64,000 nucleotides of DNA from an uncultured Oscillospiraceae bacterium. Its GTDB lineage: Bacteria; Bacillota; Clostridia; Oscillospirales; Oscillospiraceae. Below the pieces are notes generated by a model. That model was not told the origin of the DNA. It saw only the letters and a program-made list of their open reading frames with translations, and searched no databases. Positions 1 through 8,163 of the stretch are shown here, one piece after another (the stretch's first letter is position 1; each line of letters begins with the position of its first letter). The translations under genes and the position numbers were made by a program. The stretch lies in contig CANQUE010000001.1 in NCBI GenBank assembly GCA_947626905.1, forward strand, positions 1 through 64,000, given 5' to 3'.

Positions 1-2529
1 ATCGAGTTCGAGGTCATGCGGGACTCCAACGACCACACCATCACCATCTGCGGCATGGAGAACGTGGACCCGGTGGGGGTGCATACCGGCGATTCCATCG
101 TGGTGGCGCCCATCCTGTCCCTCAGTGACCATGACCTGAAGATGCTCAACGACAGCGCCATCAAGATCATCCGGGAGCTGAAGATCGAGGGCGGATGCAA
201 CGTGCAGTTCGCGCTCCATCCGCAGACCAGCGAGTATTACCTCATCGAGGTGAACCCCCGGGTCAGCCGTTCCTCGGCCCTGGCCAGCAAAGCCAGCGGC
301 TATCCCATCGCCCGAGTCACCGCCAAGATCGCCATGGGCATGGCCCTGGAGGATATCCCGGTGGCGGGCGGCACCGCCGCCATCGAACCCCAGCTGGACT
401 ATATCGTGGCCAAGTTCCCCCGGTTCCCCTTTGATAAGTTTGCCGACGCGCCCAATACCCTGGGCACCCAGATGAAAGCCACGGGGGAGGTCATGGGCAT
501 CGGCTCCTCTCTGGAGGAGTGCTTCCTCAAGTCCGTGCGCTCGCTGGAAACCGGCGTGTGCCATTTCCGGCTGGAAAAGTTTGACCACTTCACCGATGAG
601 GAACTGATCGACTATCTCAGCGAGTTTCGGGACAACGGCATTTACGCTGTGGCGGAGCTGCTGCGCCGGGGCATGAGCGTGCAGAGGCTGCATGAGATCA
701 CCATGATCACGGAGCTTTTCCTGGAATCTGTCCGGAAGATCGTGGATATGGAAAAGCAGCTCAAAGAGCATGTCAACGACGTGTCCGTTCTGAAAGCCGC
801 CAAGGTCATGGGCTTCTCCGACCAGTATATCGCCTCCCTCTGGAACCTGACGGAAGTGGAGGTATACGAAAAGAGAAGATCGAGAGGCATCACGCCGGTA
901 TTCCGCATGGTGGATACGCTCCACACCGGGAAATACATCGCCTATCTCTATTCCTCTTACAGCGGGAAAAACGACTCGCGCCTGACAGATAAGAAAAAGA
1001 TCGTGGTGCTGGGAGCGGGCCCCATCCGCATCGGCCAGGGGGTGGAATTCGACTACTCCACCGTCCACGCGGTCCAGACCATCAAGAGCGCCGGCTACGA
1101 GGCCATCATTATCAACAACAACCCGGAGACTGTGTCCACCGACTATACCACCGCCGACAAGCTGTATTTTGAGCCGTTGACGCCAGAGGACGCCATGGCC
1201 ATCATCGACTTTGAAAAGCCGGAGGGGGTCATCGCCTCCCTGGGAGGGCAGACAGCCATCAACCTGGCCCAGCCGCTGATGGAGCGGGGCGTGAACATCA
1301 TTGGCACGGACTGCGCCGCCATCGAGCGGGCGGAGAATCGGGACAGCTTTGAAAAGATCCTGAAGGATCTGAACATTCCCCAGCCGAAGGGCCAGGCCGT
1401 TACGGACATTGAAGACGGCGTGAAGGCGGCCGCCGCGATCGGCTACCCGGTGCTGGTGCGTCCCAGCTTCGTGCTGGGGGGCCGGGCCATGCAGATCGTG
1501 GCGGACGAGGCGCAGCTGCGCCACTACCTCAAGACCGCCGTGGAGATCGACGCGGACAAGCCCGTGTTGGTGGACAAATATATCCAGGGGAAAGAGGTAG
1601 AGGTGGACGCCATCTGCGACGGGCGGGACGTGTTCGTGCCGGGCATCATGGAGCTGGTGGAGCGCACCGGCATCCACTCCGGCGACTCCATCAGCATTTA
1701 TCCCACCTTCTCCATCTCCGACAAGGTCAAGGGGATCATCCTTCAATATGCCAAGCGGCTGGGCCTGGGCATCGGGATCGTGGGCCTTTACAACATCCAG
1801 TTCATCGTGGACCGGAACGACGACGTGTATATCATCGAGGTGAATCCCCGGTCCAGCCGGACGGTGCCGTTTTTGTCCAAGGCCACCGGCTGGTCCCTGG
1901 CGGACATCGCCACGGAGGTGATATTGGGGAAGAGCCTGAAGGAGCAGGGGATATTCGACCTCTATCCTCCGGAGAAGGAGCGGTACTATGTGAAGGTGCC
2001 GGTATTCTCCTTCAACAAGATCAAAGGTCTGGACGCCTATCTCTCCCCGGAGATGAAATCCACCGGCGAGGCCATCGGCTACGACGACAAGCTCAACCGG
2101 GCCCTGTATAAGGCCCTGCAGGCGGCGGGGACAAAGCTGCAGAATTACGGCACCGTGTTCGCCACCATCGCCCGCAAGGACCAGCCGGAGGCGCTCCCCC
2201 TGATCCGCCGGTTCTACAACCTGGGCTTCAATATCGAAGCCACCGCCGGGACGGCCGCCTTTTTGAAGGAAAACGGCATCCGTACCCACGTCCTGCACAA
2301 GATCAGCGAGGACAGCGAGGAGATCCCCAACGCCATCCGCCAGGGCCATCTGGCCTACGTGATCAACACCCGGGACCTGGGCTCCGAGTCCGGCCGCAAC
2401 GACGGCGTGAAGATCCGCCAGCTGGCCACCGAGAACAACGTGACCATCTTTACCAGCCTGGACACGGTGCGGGTGCTGCTGGACGTGCTGGAGGAGACCA
2501 CGCTGACCATCTCCACCATCGACGCATGA
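1..2529 (+). CDS. carB: Carbamoyl-phosphate synthase large subunit, 5'-truncated by window edge
   Basis: CarB makes carbamoyl phosphate from bicarbonate, ammonia (passed from CarA) and two ATP, for pyrimidine and arginine synthesis. The frame is open from base 1, so about 230 N-terminal residues of the usual ~1070 lie outside the window. The end of the first ATP-grasp half is seen in EVNPRVSRSSALASKA. The second half begins near GAGPIRIGQGVEFDYS and has its own EVNPRSSRT. The C-terminal ~130 residues, starting near LPLIRRFYNLGFNI, form the MGS-like allosteric domain. The stop overlaps the pyrK start (ATGA), so the two are translationally coupled in a pyr operon. No damage is seen in the visible part. 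Confidence 0.97.
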   Translation: MEFEVMRDSNDHTITICGMENVDPVGVHTGDSIVVAPILSLSDHDLKMLNDSAIKIIRELKIEGGCNVQFALHPQTSEYYLIEVNPRVSRSSALASKASGYPIARVTAKIAMGMALEDIPVAGGTAAIEPQLDYIVAKFPRFPFDKFADAPNTLGTQMKATGEVMGIGSSLEECFLKSVRSLETGVCHFRLEKFDHFTDEELIDYLSEFRDNGIYAVAELLRRGMSVQRLHEITMITELFLESVRKIVDMEKQLKEHVNDVSVLKAAKVMGFSDQYIASLWNLTEVEVYEKRRSRGITPVFRMVDTLHTGKYIAYLYSSYSGKNDSRLTDKKKIVVLGAGPIRIGQGVEFDYSTVHAVQTIKSAGYEAIIINNNPETVSTDYTTADKLYFEPLTPEDAMAIIDFEKPEGVIASLGGQTAINLAQPLMERGVNIIGTDCAAIERAENRDSFEKILKDLNIPQPKGQAVTDIEDGVKAAAAIGYPVLVRPSFVLGGRAMQIVADEAQLRHYLKTAVEIDADKPVLVDKYIQGKEVEVDAICDGRDVFVPGIMELVERTGIHSGDSISIYPTFSISDKVKGIILQYAKRLGLGIGIVGLYNIQFIVDRNDDVYIIEVNPRSSRTVPFLSKATGWSLADIATEVILGKSLKEQGIFDLYPPEKERYYVKVPVFSFNKIKGLDAYLSPEMKSTGEAIGYDDKLNRALYKALQAAGTKLQNYGTVFATIARKDQPEALPLIRRFYNLGFNIEATAGTAAFLKENGIRTHVLHKISEDSEEIPNAIRQGHLAYVINTRDLGSESGRNDGVKIRQLATENNVTIFTSLDTVRVLLDVLEETTLTISTIDA

Positions 2530-3260
2530 AACAGGGCCTTTACACGATCGCCGAGAACAAGCCGCTGACGGAGGCGGTATACCGTCTGCGTCTGGCGGGG
2601 GACACGTCTGCCATCACCGCGCCGGGCCAGTTTGTAAACATCGCGCTTCCCGGCCTTTACCTGCGCCGGCCGATCTCTGTATGCGACGTACAGGAGGGCC
2701 TTGTCACCCTTGCCTACAAGATCGCGGGCAGAGGCACGGAGCAGCTGACGGCGATGCGGCCGGGGACCAGGCTGGATGTGCTCTCGGGTCTGGGCAACGG
2801 CTTTGATGTGTCCCTGTCCGGCGACGAGCCGCTGCTGCTGGGGGGCGGGATCGGTTCGGCGCCGCTCTACCTTTTGGCAAAACAGCTGCGGGCGGCGGGC
2901 AAGACGGTCCGGGCGGTGCTGGGCTTCAATGCTCTGAACGAGGATTTTTGCAGCGGCTGGTTCCGCGCTCTGGGCTGCGAGGTGACCGTGACCATAGCGG
3001 ATGGGACCGGCGGCGCGCCCCGGTATGTGACCGACGCGCTTCCGTCGGGCTATAGCTTTTACTACGCCTGCGGCCCGGAACCGATGCTCCGGGCGGTATT
3101 CGACCGGACCGCCGGTCCCGGCCAGCTTAGCTTTGAGGAGCGGATGGGCTGCGGCTTCGGGGCCTGTATGGGCTGCACCCACCAGATGCGCACGGGCCCG
3201 AAGCGGATATGCAAGGACGGGCCGGTATTCCGAAAGGAGGAGATCGCGTGGCCGGACTGA
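2526..3260 (+). CDS. pyrK: Dihydroorotate dehydrogenase electron-transfer subunit PyrK
   Basis: PyrK is the FAD/[2Fe-2S] partner of class 1B dihydroorotate dehydrogenase and passes electrons from dihydroorotate to NAD. The 244-residue protein has the flavin-binding PGQFVNI and RRPISV motifs, a GGGIGSAPLY nucleotide-binding loop, and a C-terminal cysteine cluster MGCGFGACMGC with a later Cys in RICKDG that ligates the 2Fe-2S centre. It starts inside the carB stop and overlaps pyrD by 13 bp, which fits an obligate PyrK-PyrD complex. Confidence 0.96.
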   Translation: MKQGLYTIAENKPLTEAVYRLRLAGDTSAITAPGQFVNIALPGLYLRRPISVCDVQEGLVTLAYKIAGRGTEQLTAMRPGTRLDVLSGLGNGFDVSLSGDEPLLLGGGIGSAPLYLLAKQLRAAGKTVRAVLGFNALNEDFCSGWFRALGCEVTVTIADGTGGAPRYVTDALPSGYSFYYACGPEPMLRAVFDRTAGPGQLSFEERMGCGFGACMGCTHQMRTGPKRICKDGPVFRKEEIAWPD

Positions 3261-4162
3261 GCGTGGAGCTGTGCGGGATAGAGCTGGCCAATCCGGTGAT
3301 CCCCGCTTCCGGGACCTTTGGATACGGGCATGAGTATGCGCAGCTGTATGACATCAACTGCCTGGGGACCTTCTCCTTCAAGGGCACGACCCGGGATGCC
3401 CGGCCCGGCAATCCCTCGCCCCGGATCGCGGAGGCGCCAGGGGGGATGCTCAACGCCGTGGGGCTGCAAAACCCGGGCGTGGAGCAGGTCATCTCCCAGG
3501 AACTGCCCAAGCTGCGGGCCTGTTTTTACAAGCCGGTCATGGCCAACGTCAGCGGTTTCTCGGTGGAGGATTACGCCTATACCTGCGCAAAACTGGACAG
3601 CCAGCCCCAGGTGGGCTGGCTGGAGGTCAATATCAGCTGCCCCAATGTGCATGGGGGCGGCATGAGCTTCGGCACCGATCCCTCCGCCGCCGCGGCTGTG
3701 ATCCGGGCGGTGAAGGCCGTCACGACAAAGCCGGTGATCGCGAAGCTGACGCCCAACGTCACCGACATCACCGTCATGGCCAGAGCCTGCGAGGAGGCGG
3801 GCGCCGACGCCGTCAGCCTTATCAACACCCTGCTGGCCATGCGGATCGATCTGAAACGAAAAAAGCCGCTGCTGGCCAATAAGACCGGCGGCCTGTCGGG
3901 CCCGGCGGTCTTCCCGGTGGCGCTACGGATGGTGTACCAGGTCTATGAGGCCGTCCGCATCCCCGTCATCGGCATGGGCGGCGTTTCCAGCGCGGAAGAT
4001 GTGCTGGAGATGATGCTGGCCGGTGCCACGGCGGTGGAGGTAGGGGCCGCCAATTTGGTGGAACCCTGCGCCTGCCGGGATATCATAGCGGCGCTACCGG
4101 CGGCGATGGAAAAGTACGGGATAGACAATCTCAGGGATATCATAGGAGGAGCACATGGGTAA
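3248..4162 (+). CDS. pyrD: Dihydroorotate dehydrogenase catalytic subunit, class 1B
   Basis: PyrD oxidises dihydroorotate to orotate on FMN, with PyrK as electron outlet. I place the start at the GTG at 3248 (VAGLSVELCG), because AAAGGAGG lies a few bases upstream and the longer in-frame ATG has no ribosome binding site. The 304-residue TIM barrel shows ASGTFGYG near the N-terminus, NISCPNVHGGG in the active-site strand, and the FMN phosphate-binding GMGGVSSAEDVLEM. Tight linkage to pyrK marks it as type 1B, not the quinone-linked type 2 or fumarate-linked 1A. Confidence 0.96.
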   Translation: MAGLSVELCGIELANPVIPASGTFGYGHEYAQLYDINCLGTFSFKGTTRDARPGNPSPRIAEAPGGMLNAVGLQNPGVEQVISQELPKLRACFYKPVMANVSGFSVEDYAYTCAKLDSQPQVGWLEVNISCPNVHGGGMSFGTDPSAAAAVIRAVKAVTTKPVIAKLTPNVTDITVMARACEEAGADAVSLINTLLAMRIDLKRKKPLLANKTGGLSGPAVFPVALRMVYQVYEAVRIPVIGMGGVSSAEDVLEMMLAGATAVEVGAANLVEPCACRDIIAALPAAMEKYGIDNLRDIIGGAHG

Positions 4163-4856
4163 AGACGTGATCGTGGCCTGCGATTTTTCCAGCGGGCCGG
4201 CCGTATACAGCTTTCTGGACAAGTTTCAGGGGGAGAGGAAGCCGTTCGTGAAGATCGGCATGGAGCTCTATTATGCCGAGGGACCGGACATCGTCCGCCA
4301 GATCAAGGCCCGCGGGCACAAGATCTTTCTGGATCTGAAGCTGCATGACATCCCCAACACGGTGAAAAAGGCCATGGCGGTGCTGTCCGGCCTGGACGTA
4401 GATATCTGCAATCTCCATGCGGCTGGAACGGTGGCCATGATGGAGGCGGCGCTGGAGGGCCTGACCCGGCCGGACGGTACCCGGCCGCTCCTGATCGCCG
4501 TGACCCAGCTGACCAGCACCGATCAGCAGAGCATGGAACGGGACCTGCTGATCCGGGAGCCGCTGGACCGGGTGGTGATGCACTATGCCGCCAACGCCAA
4601 ACGGGCCGGGCTGGACGGCGTGGTATGCTCGCCTTTGGAGGCGGAGAAGGTCCACGCCCTATGTGGCCGGGATTTTCTCACCGTGACCCCCGGCGTGCGC
4701 TTTGCCGGCGGGGACATAGGCGATCAGCGGCGGGTGACTACGCCCGCCCAGGCCAAACATATCGGTTCGGATTACATCGTGGTGGGCCGCCCCATCACCG
4801 CCGCGGAGGACCCGGTAGCGGCCTATGAGCGGTGTGTGGCGGAGTTCGTGGACTGA
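4155..4856 (+). CDS. pyrF: Orotidine 5'-phosphate decarboxylase
   Basis: PyrF decarboxylates OMP to UMP, the last de novo step. The 233-residue protein has the diagnostic catalytic motif LDLKLHDIPNT (D-x-K-x-x-D), the substrate loop GVRFAGGDIGDQRR, and the C-terminal phosphate-binding VVGRPI. The start overlaps the end of pyrD and is preceded by AGGAGG. Length and motifs are normal for the bacterial group 1 family. Confidence 0.97.
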   Translation: MGKDVIVACDFSSGPAVYSFLDKFQGERKPFVKIGMELYYAEGPDIVRQIKARGHKIFLDLKLHDIPNTVKKAMAVLSGLDVDICNLHAAGTVAMMEAALEGLTRPDGTRPLLIAVTQLTSTDQQSMERDLLIREPLDRVVMHYAANAKRAGLDGVVCSPLEAEKVHALCGRDFLTVTPGVRFAGGDIGDQRRVTTPAQAKHIGSDYIVVGRPITAAEDPVAAYERCVAEFVD

Positions 4857-4868
4857 GAGGAGAACGAT

Positions 4869-5513
4869 ATGGATCTGAAAACGGTCATAGCAAAGGATCT
4901 GCTGAAGATCCGGGCGGTGTTCTTCCGCCCGGAAGAGCCCTTCACCTGGGCCAGCGGCATAAAAAGCCCTGTATACTGCGACAACCGCCTGACCCTGACC
5001 GCGCCGGAGGTGCGCTCGGACGTGGAAAACGGCCTGGCCCGGCTGATACGGGACAACTACCCCCAGGCAGAGGTGCTCATGGGCACGTCCACCGCCGGCA
5101 TCGCTCATGCGGCCATCACCGGATATATCCTGGATCTGCCCATGGGGTATGTGCGCTCCGGAGCCAAGGACCACGGCCGGAAAAACCAGATCGAGGGAAA
5201 GCTGGAGCCAGGCCAGAAAGTGGTCGTCGTGGAGGACCTCATATCCACCGGGGGCAGCGTGCTGGAGGTGGTCGATGTGCTGCGCCAGGCCGGCGCAGAG
5301 GTGCTGGGCATCGTGAGCATCTTCACTTACGGCATGCGGAAAGGCCTGGAGCGCCTGGCGGCGGCGGATGTGAAGAACATCTCCCTGACCGACTTTGACG
5401 AGATCGCCCGGGTGGCGGCGGAAGAGGGATATATCCGCCCGGAGGATGTGGCGCGGCTGATCGCCTTCCGGAACGATCCCTCTGACGAGAGCTGGATGGA
5501 GGCGCGGGGATGA
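4869..5513 (+). CDS. pyrE: Orotate phosphoribosyltransferase
   Basis: PyrE joins orotate to PRPP to give OMP. The PRPP-binding motif [14 protein letters not shown] is intact, and the N-terminal [16 protein letters not shown] is the usual orotate-binding region. The 214-residue protein follows pyrF by 12 bp with GAGGAG as ribosome binding site, and its stop overlaps the pyrB start (ATGA). Confidence 0.97.
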   Translation: MDLKTVIAKDLLKIRAVFFRPEEPFTWASGIKSPVYCDNRLTLTAPEVRSDVENGLARLIRDNYPQAEVLMGTSTAGIAHAAITGYILDLPMGYVRSGAKDHGRKNQIEGKLEPGQKVVVVEDLISTGGSVLEVVDVLRQAGAEVLGIVSIFTYGMRKGLERLAAADVKNISLTDFDEIARVAAEEGYIRPEDVARLIAFRNDPSDESWMEARG

Positions 5514-6580
5514 AGAGCCTCATCGATATCATGGACCTGTCGGTCCGGGAACTGGACGAGCTGACGGACACGGCCCTGGACATCATCGCCCACCCGGACC
5601 AATACGCCCATGCCTGTGAAGGGAAGAAGCTGGCCACTCTGTTTTTTGAGCCGTCCACCCGCACGCGCCTGAGCTTCGAAGCGGCCATGTACGAGCTGGG
5701 CGGTCATGTGCTGGGCTTTTCCGAGGCCGCCAGCTCATCCGCGTCCAAGGGGGAGAGCGTGGCGGATACGGCCAAGATCGTCAGCTGCTACGCGGATATC
5801 ATCGCCATGCGCCATCCCCGGGACGGCGCGGCGCTGGTGGCGGCTATGAACGCCACGGTGCCGGTCATCAACGCCGGAGACGGGGGGCACTGCCATCCCA
5901 CCCAAACGCTGGCGGACCTGCTTACCATCCGGCGGGAGATGGGCCGGTTCGATCATCTCACCATCGGCCTGTGCGGGGACCTGAAATATGGGCGCACGGT
6001 ACACTCCCTCGTCAATGCCATGAGCCGTTATGAGGGGGTCCGGTTTTTGCTCATCGCCCCGGATGAGCTGCGGCTGCCGGAATATGTGCGGCGGGACGTG
6101 CTGGACGCCAAAGGGATCCCCTATACCGTCACCAACGACCTGGACGGGGCCATCCCATCGCTGGATATCCTGTATATGACCCGCATCCAGCGGGAGCGCT
6201 TTCCGGATCAGAGTCAGTATGAGCGGCTGAAGGACAGCTTTGTGCTCACCCCGGAAAAAATGGCCCGCGCCAAGGATAAAATGGCCGTGCTGCATCCGCT
6301 GCCCCGTGTAAACGAGATCAGCGTGGCCGTGGACCAGGATGCGCGGGCCTGTTATTTCCGCCAGGCGCTGAACGGCAAGTATATGCGCATGGCCCTTATC
6401 CTGAAGCTGCTCAGCCAGGCGGACGGAGCGCCGGCGATAACGCTGCCGGAGGGGCTGAGCGGCGATCACCGGTGCAAAAACCGCCGCTGCATCGTCCAGA
6501 CGGAGCAGGAGCTTCCCCAGCGCTTCGTGTCGTCCGACGGCGTCTGGCGGTGCGTATACTGTGAGACCGCGGCGGAGTGA
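5510..6580 (+). CDS. pyrB: Aspartate carbamoyltransferase catalytic chain with a PyrI-like zinc-ribbon tail
   Basis: PyrB condenses carbamoyl phosphate and aspartate to carbamoyl aspartate. The first ~305 residues are a complete catalytic chain: [13 protein letters not shown] and SKGES (carbamoyl phosphate), [21 protein letters not shown], and [10 protein letters not shown] (aspartate loop). The protein then continues about 45 residues into a tail with Cys 322, 327, 348 and 351 (C-x4-C-x20-C-x2-C). That matches the zinc site at the end of the enteric regulatory chain PyrI (C-x4-C-x23-C-x2-C). The nucleotide-binding allosteric half of PyrI is absent, and no separate pyrI follows. The tail may mimic the catalytic-regulatory interface or stabilise trimers. 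Confidence 0.95.
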   Translation: MKSLIDIMDLSVRELDELTDTALDIIAHPDQYAHACEGKKLATLFFEPSTRTRLSFEAAMYELGGHVLGFSEAASSSASKGESVADTAKIVSCYADIIAMRHPRDGAALVAAMNATVPVINAGDGGHCHPTQTLADLLTIRREMGRFDHLTIGLCGDLKYGRTVHSLVNAMSRYEGVRFLLIAPDELRLPEYVRRDVLDAKGIPYTVTNDLDGAIPSLDILYMTRIQRERFPDQSQYERLKDSFVLTPEKMARAKDKMAVLHPLPRVNEISVAVDQDARACYFRQALNGKYMRMALILKLLSQADGAPAITLPEGLSGDHRCKNRRCIVQTEQELPQRFVSSDGVWRCVYCETAAE

Positions 6581-6592
6581 CGCCCGCGGTCT
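6564..6592 (+). other. Hairpin at the end of pyrB
   Basis: A 9-bp perfect inverted repeat (AGACCGCGG / CCGCGGTCT, 11-nt loop) spans the pyrB stop codon. No T-run follows, so it is a poor intrinsic terminator; it could end or stabilise the pyr message before the DUF554 gene. Confidence 0.35.
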
Positions 6593-6610
6593 TAGAAACG
6601 GGAAACAGAT

Positions 6611-7324
6611 ATGATCGGATTGGGCACAATCTTGAACGTGGCGGCGATCGTTGCCGGCGGGCTGCTGGGCATGGTATGCGGCCGCTTCCTGCCGGAGCGG
6701 GTGCAGGACACGCTCAACAAGGCATGCGGCGTGAGCGTGCTGTTTTTGGCCATGGCCGGGGCCATGGAGGGGATGCTGTCCCTGGAAGAGGGAAAGCTGG
6801 TCAGCGGCGGGTCCATGCTGATCGTGGCGAGCCTGGCCCTGGGGGCGCTGGTGGGGGAGATCATCAACATCGACAGCGGCTTTGAGCGGTTCGGCCAGTG
6901 GCTGAAGATCAAGACCGGCAACGCCAGGGACAAACAGTTCGTGGAGGGGTTCGTCACCGCCTCTCTGACCGTGTGCGTGGGAGCCATGGCAGTGGTAGGG
7001 GCCATTCAGGACGGCCTCTTCGGGGACTGGTCCATCCTGGCCACCAAGGCGGTGCTGGACTTGATCATCGTGCTGGTGATGACCTGCTCGATGGGGAAGG
7101 GATGCCTGTTTTCCGCGATCCCGGTGGGGATCGTGCAGGGGCTGGTGACGGTGTTGGCTCGGCTGGTGAAACCGCTGATGACGGATGCGGCCCTTGCCAA
7201 CCTCTCGCTGGTGGGGTCCGTACTCATCTTTTGCGTGGGCCTGAATCTGGTGTGGGGCAAGAAGATCCGGGTGGCGAACCTGCTGCCCGCCGTGATCTTT
7301 GCGGTGATCTTTTCATTCCTGTAG
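6611..7324 (+). CDS. DUF554 family integral membrane protein
   Basis: A 237-residue, strongly hydrophobic protein with about six to seven predicted membrane segments and glycine-rich turns (GLGTILNVAAIVAGGLLGM, SLTVCVGAMAVVGAI), typical of the DUF554 (YdfK/YqgA-like) family. The family has no firmly established function; transport has been suggested. It starts 30 bp after pyrB and may be co-transcribed, though a hairpin separates them and its ribosome binding site is weak. Confidence 0.8.
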   Translation: MIGLGTILNVAAIVAGGLLGMVCGRFLPERVQDTLNKACGVSVLFLAMAGAMEGMLSLEEGKLVSGGSMLIVASLALGALVGEIINIDSGFERFGQWLKIKTGNARDKQFVEGFVTASLTVCVGAMAVVGAIQDGLFGDWSILATKAVLDLIIVLVMTCSMGKGCLFSAIPVGIVQGLVTVLARLVKPLMTDAALANLSLVGSVLIFCVGLNLVWGKKIRVANLLPAVIFAVIFSFL

Positions 7325-7341
7325 ACAACGCCATAGAGGAT

Positions 7342-7375
7342 AAAAACAGGCGCCGGAGCGAAACGCTCCGGCGCC
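7342..7375 (-). terminator. Intrinsic terminator of the DUF169/LarA-like transcript
   Basis: A 12-bp perfect GC-rich stem (7349-7360 with 7364-7375, AAA loop) is followed on the minus strand by a T-rich run (TGTTTTTA). It lies just past the DUF169 stop and could also slow rightward transcription leaving the DUF554 gene. Confidence 0.8.
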
Positions 7376-7386
7376 GCGGTATTTTC

Positions 7387-8151
7387 TCAATAGGACAGAT
7401 ATCGTTCCGGCAGACCCGCCAGCATGTCGTTGGACAGGCCATAAGGGGCGATGGGGTAGCGGAAGCCCCGCTTGAAAAGCTCTTCCACGCCGTCAACGGC
7501 CCGCACCAGGTCCTCCGGGGTCATAGACACCACCAGCTCATCCTCCCGCACGGCGCCAAATTTCCGCTCCGCATAGCAGGGGATGGACACCTTCGGCTTG
7601 CCCGTCAGTATGGTAGAGACCCAGGAGTCGGAGCATGTGGATTCGCCTACGAAGGAGAACAGCAGCTTTTCATGGCCGAAAAACTGCCAGCCGATAAGGA
7701 GCATGAACGCCTGGGCCGGCGTGGCATAGACGATGCACACATCCGGGTGGACGAGCCGACCCCGTTCCAGCGGGGAGGCCACCAGACCCACATATTGGGC
7801 CGGCAGGCAGGTGAGGGAGGACTGATGCCGTTTGGAGTCGGCCAGATCCTGAAAATAATAGTCGTCAAACATCCCGCCGGAGTAGAACTTCTCGTCCCGC
7901 TGGGCCATGCCGTGGATGGCCCGGCAATAGTCCGCGTGTACGCTCCCGGCCAGGCATGCGGCCGTCCAGCCAAAGCGGGCGGCCTGGCCGATCACCATAC
8001 AGGGAGAGTATCGCTTATCGGGCAGGCGGACCTTCTCCACAGCCTTCAACTGGTCCATAGAGGTGAAATAGCTCACGCCTACCGGCATGGCGTTGAGCCG
8101 CAGCTGCTGAAGCAGACGCTGGCAAAGGGAATTCCACTGTTCTTTTTCCAT
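7387..8151 (-). CDS. DUF169 family protein
   Basis: A 254-residue soluble protein resembling DUF169 (COG2043), a widespread family without a known reaction. Typical elements are the N-terminal MPVGVSYF segment, a conserved Cys after the first strand (YSPCMVIG), FYSGGMF, HPDVCIVYATPAQAF, and a late Cys block (STCSDSW, SIPCYAERKFG) with ELVVSMTPEDL. The several conserved cysteines could bind metal or a cofactor, which is a guess. It starts 12 bp after the LarA-like gene and clearly shares its transcript, so it probably works with that enzyme. Confidence 0.72.
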   Translation of the reverse strand: MEKEQWNSLCQRLLQQLRLNAMPVGVSYFTSMDQLKAVEKVRLPDKRYSPCMVIGQAARFGWTAACLAGSVHADYCRAIHGMAQRDEKFYSGGMFDDYYFQDLADSKRHQSSLTCLPAQYVGLVASPLERGRLVHPDVCIVYATPAQAFMLLIGWQFFGHEKLLFSFVGESTCSDSWVSTILTGKPKVSIPCYAERKFGAVREDELVVSMTPEDLVRAVDGVEELFKRGFRYPIAPYGLSNDMLAGLPERYLSY

Positions 8152-8163
8152 ATCGTGTTCCTT

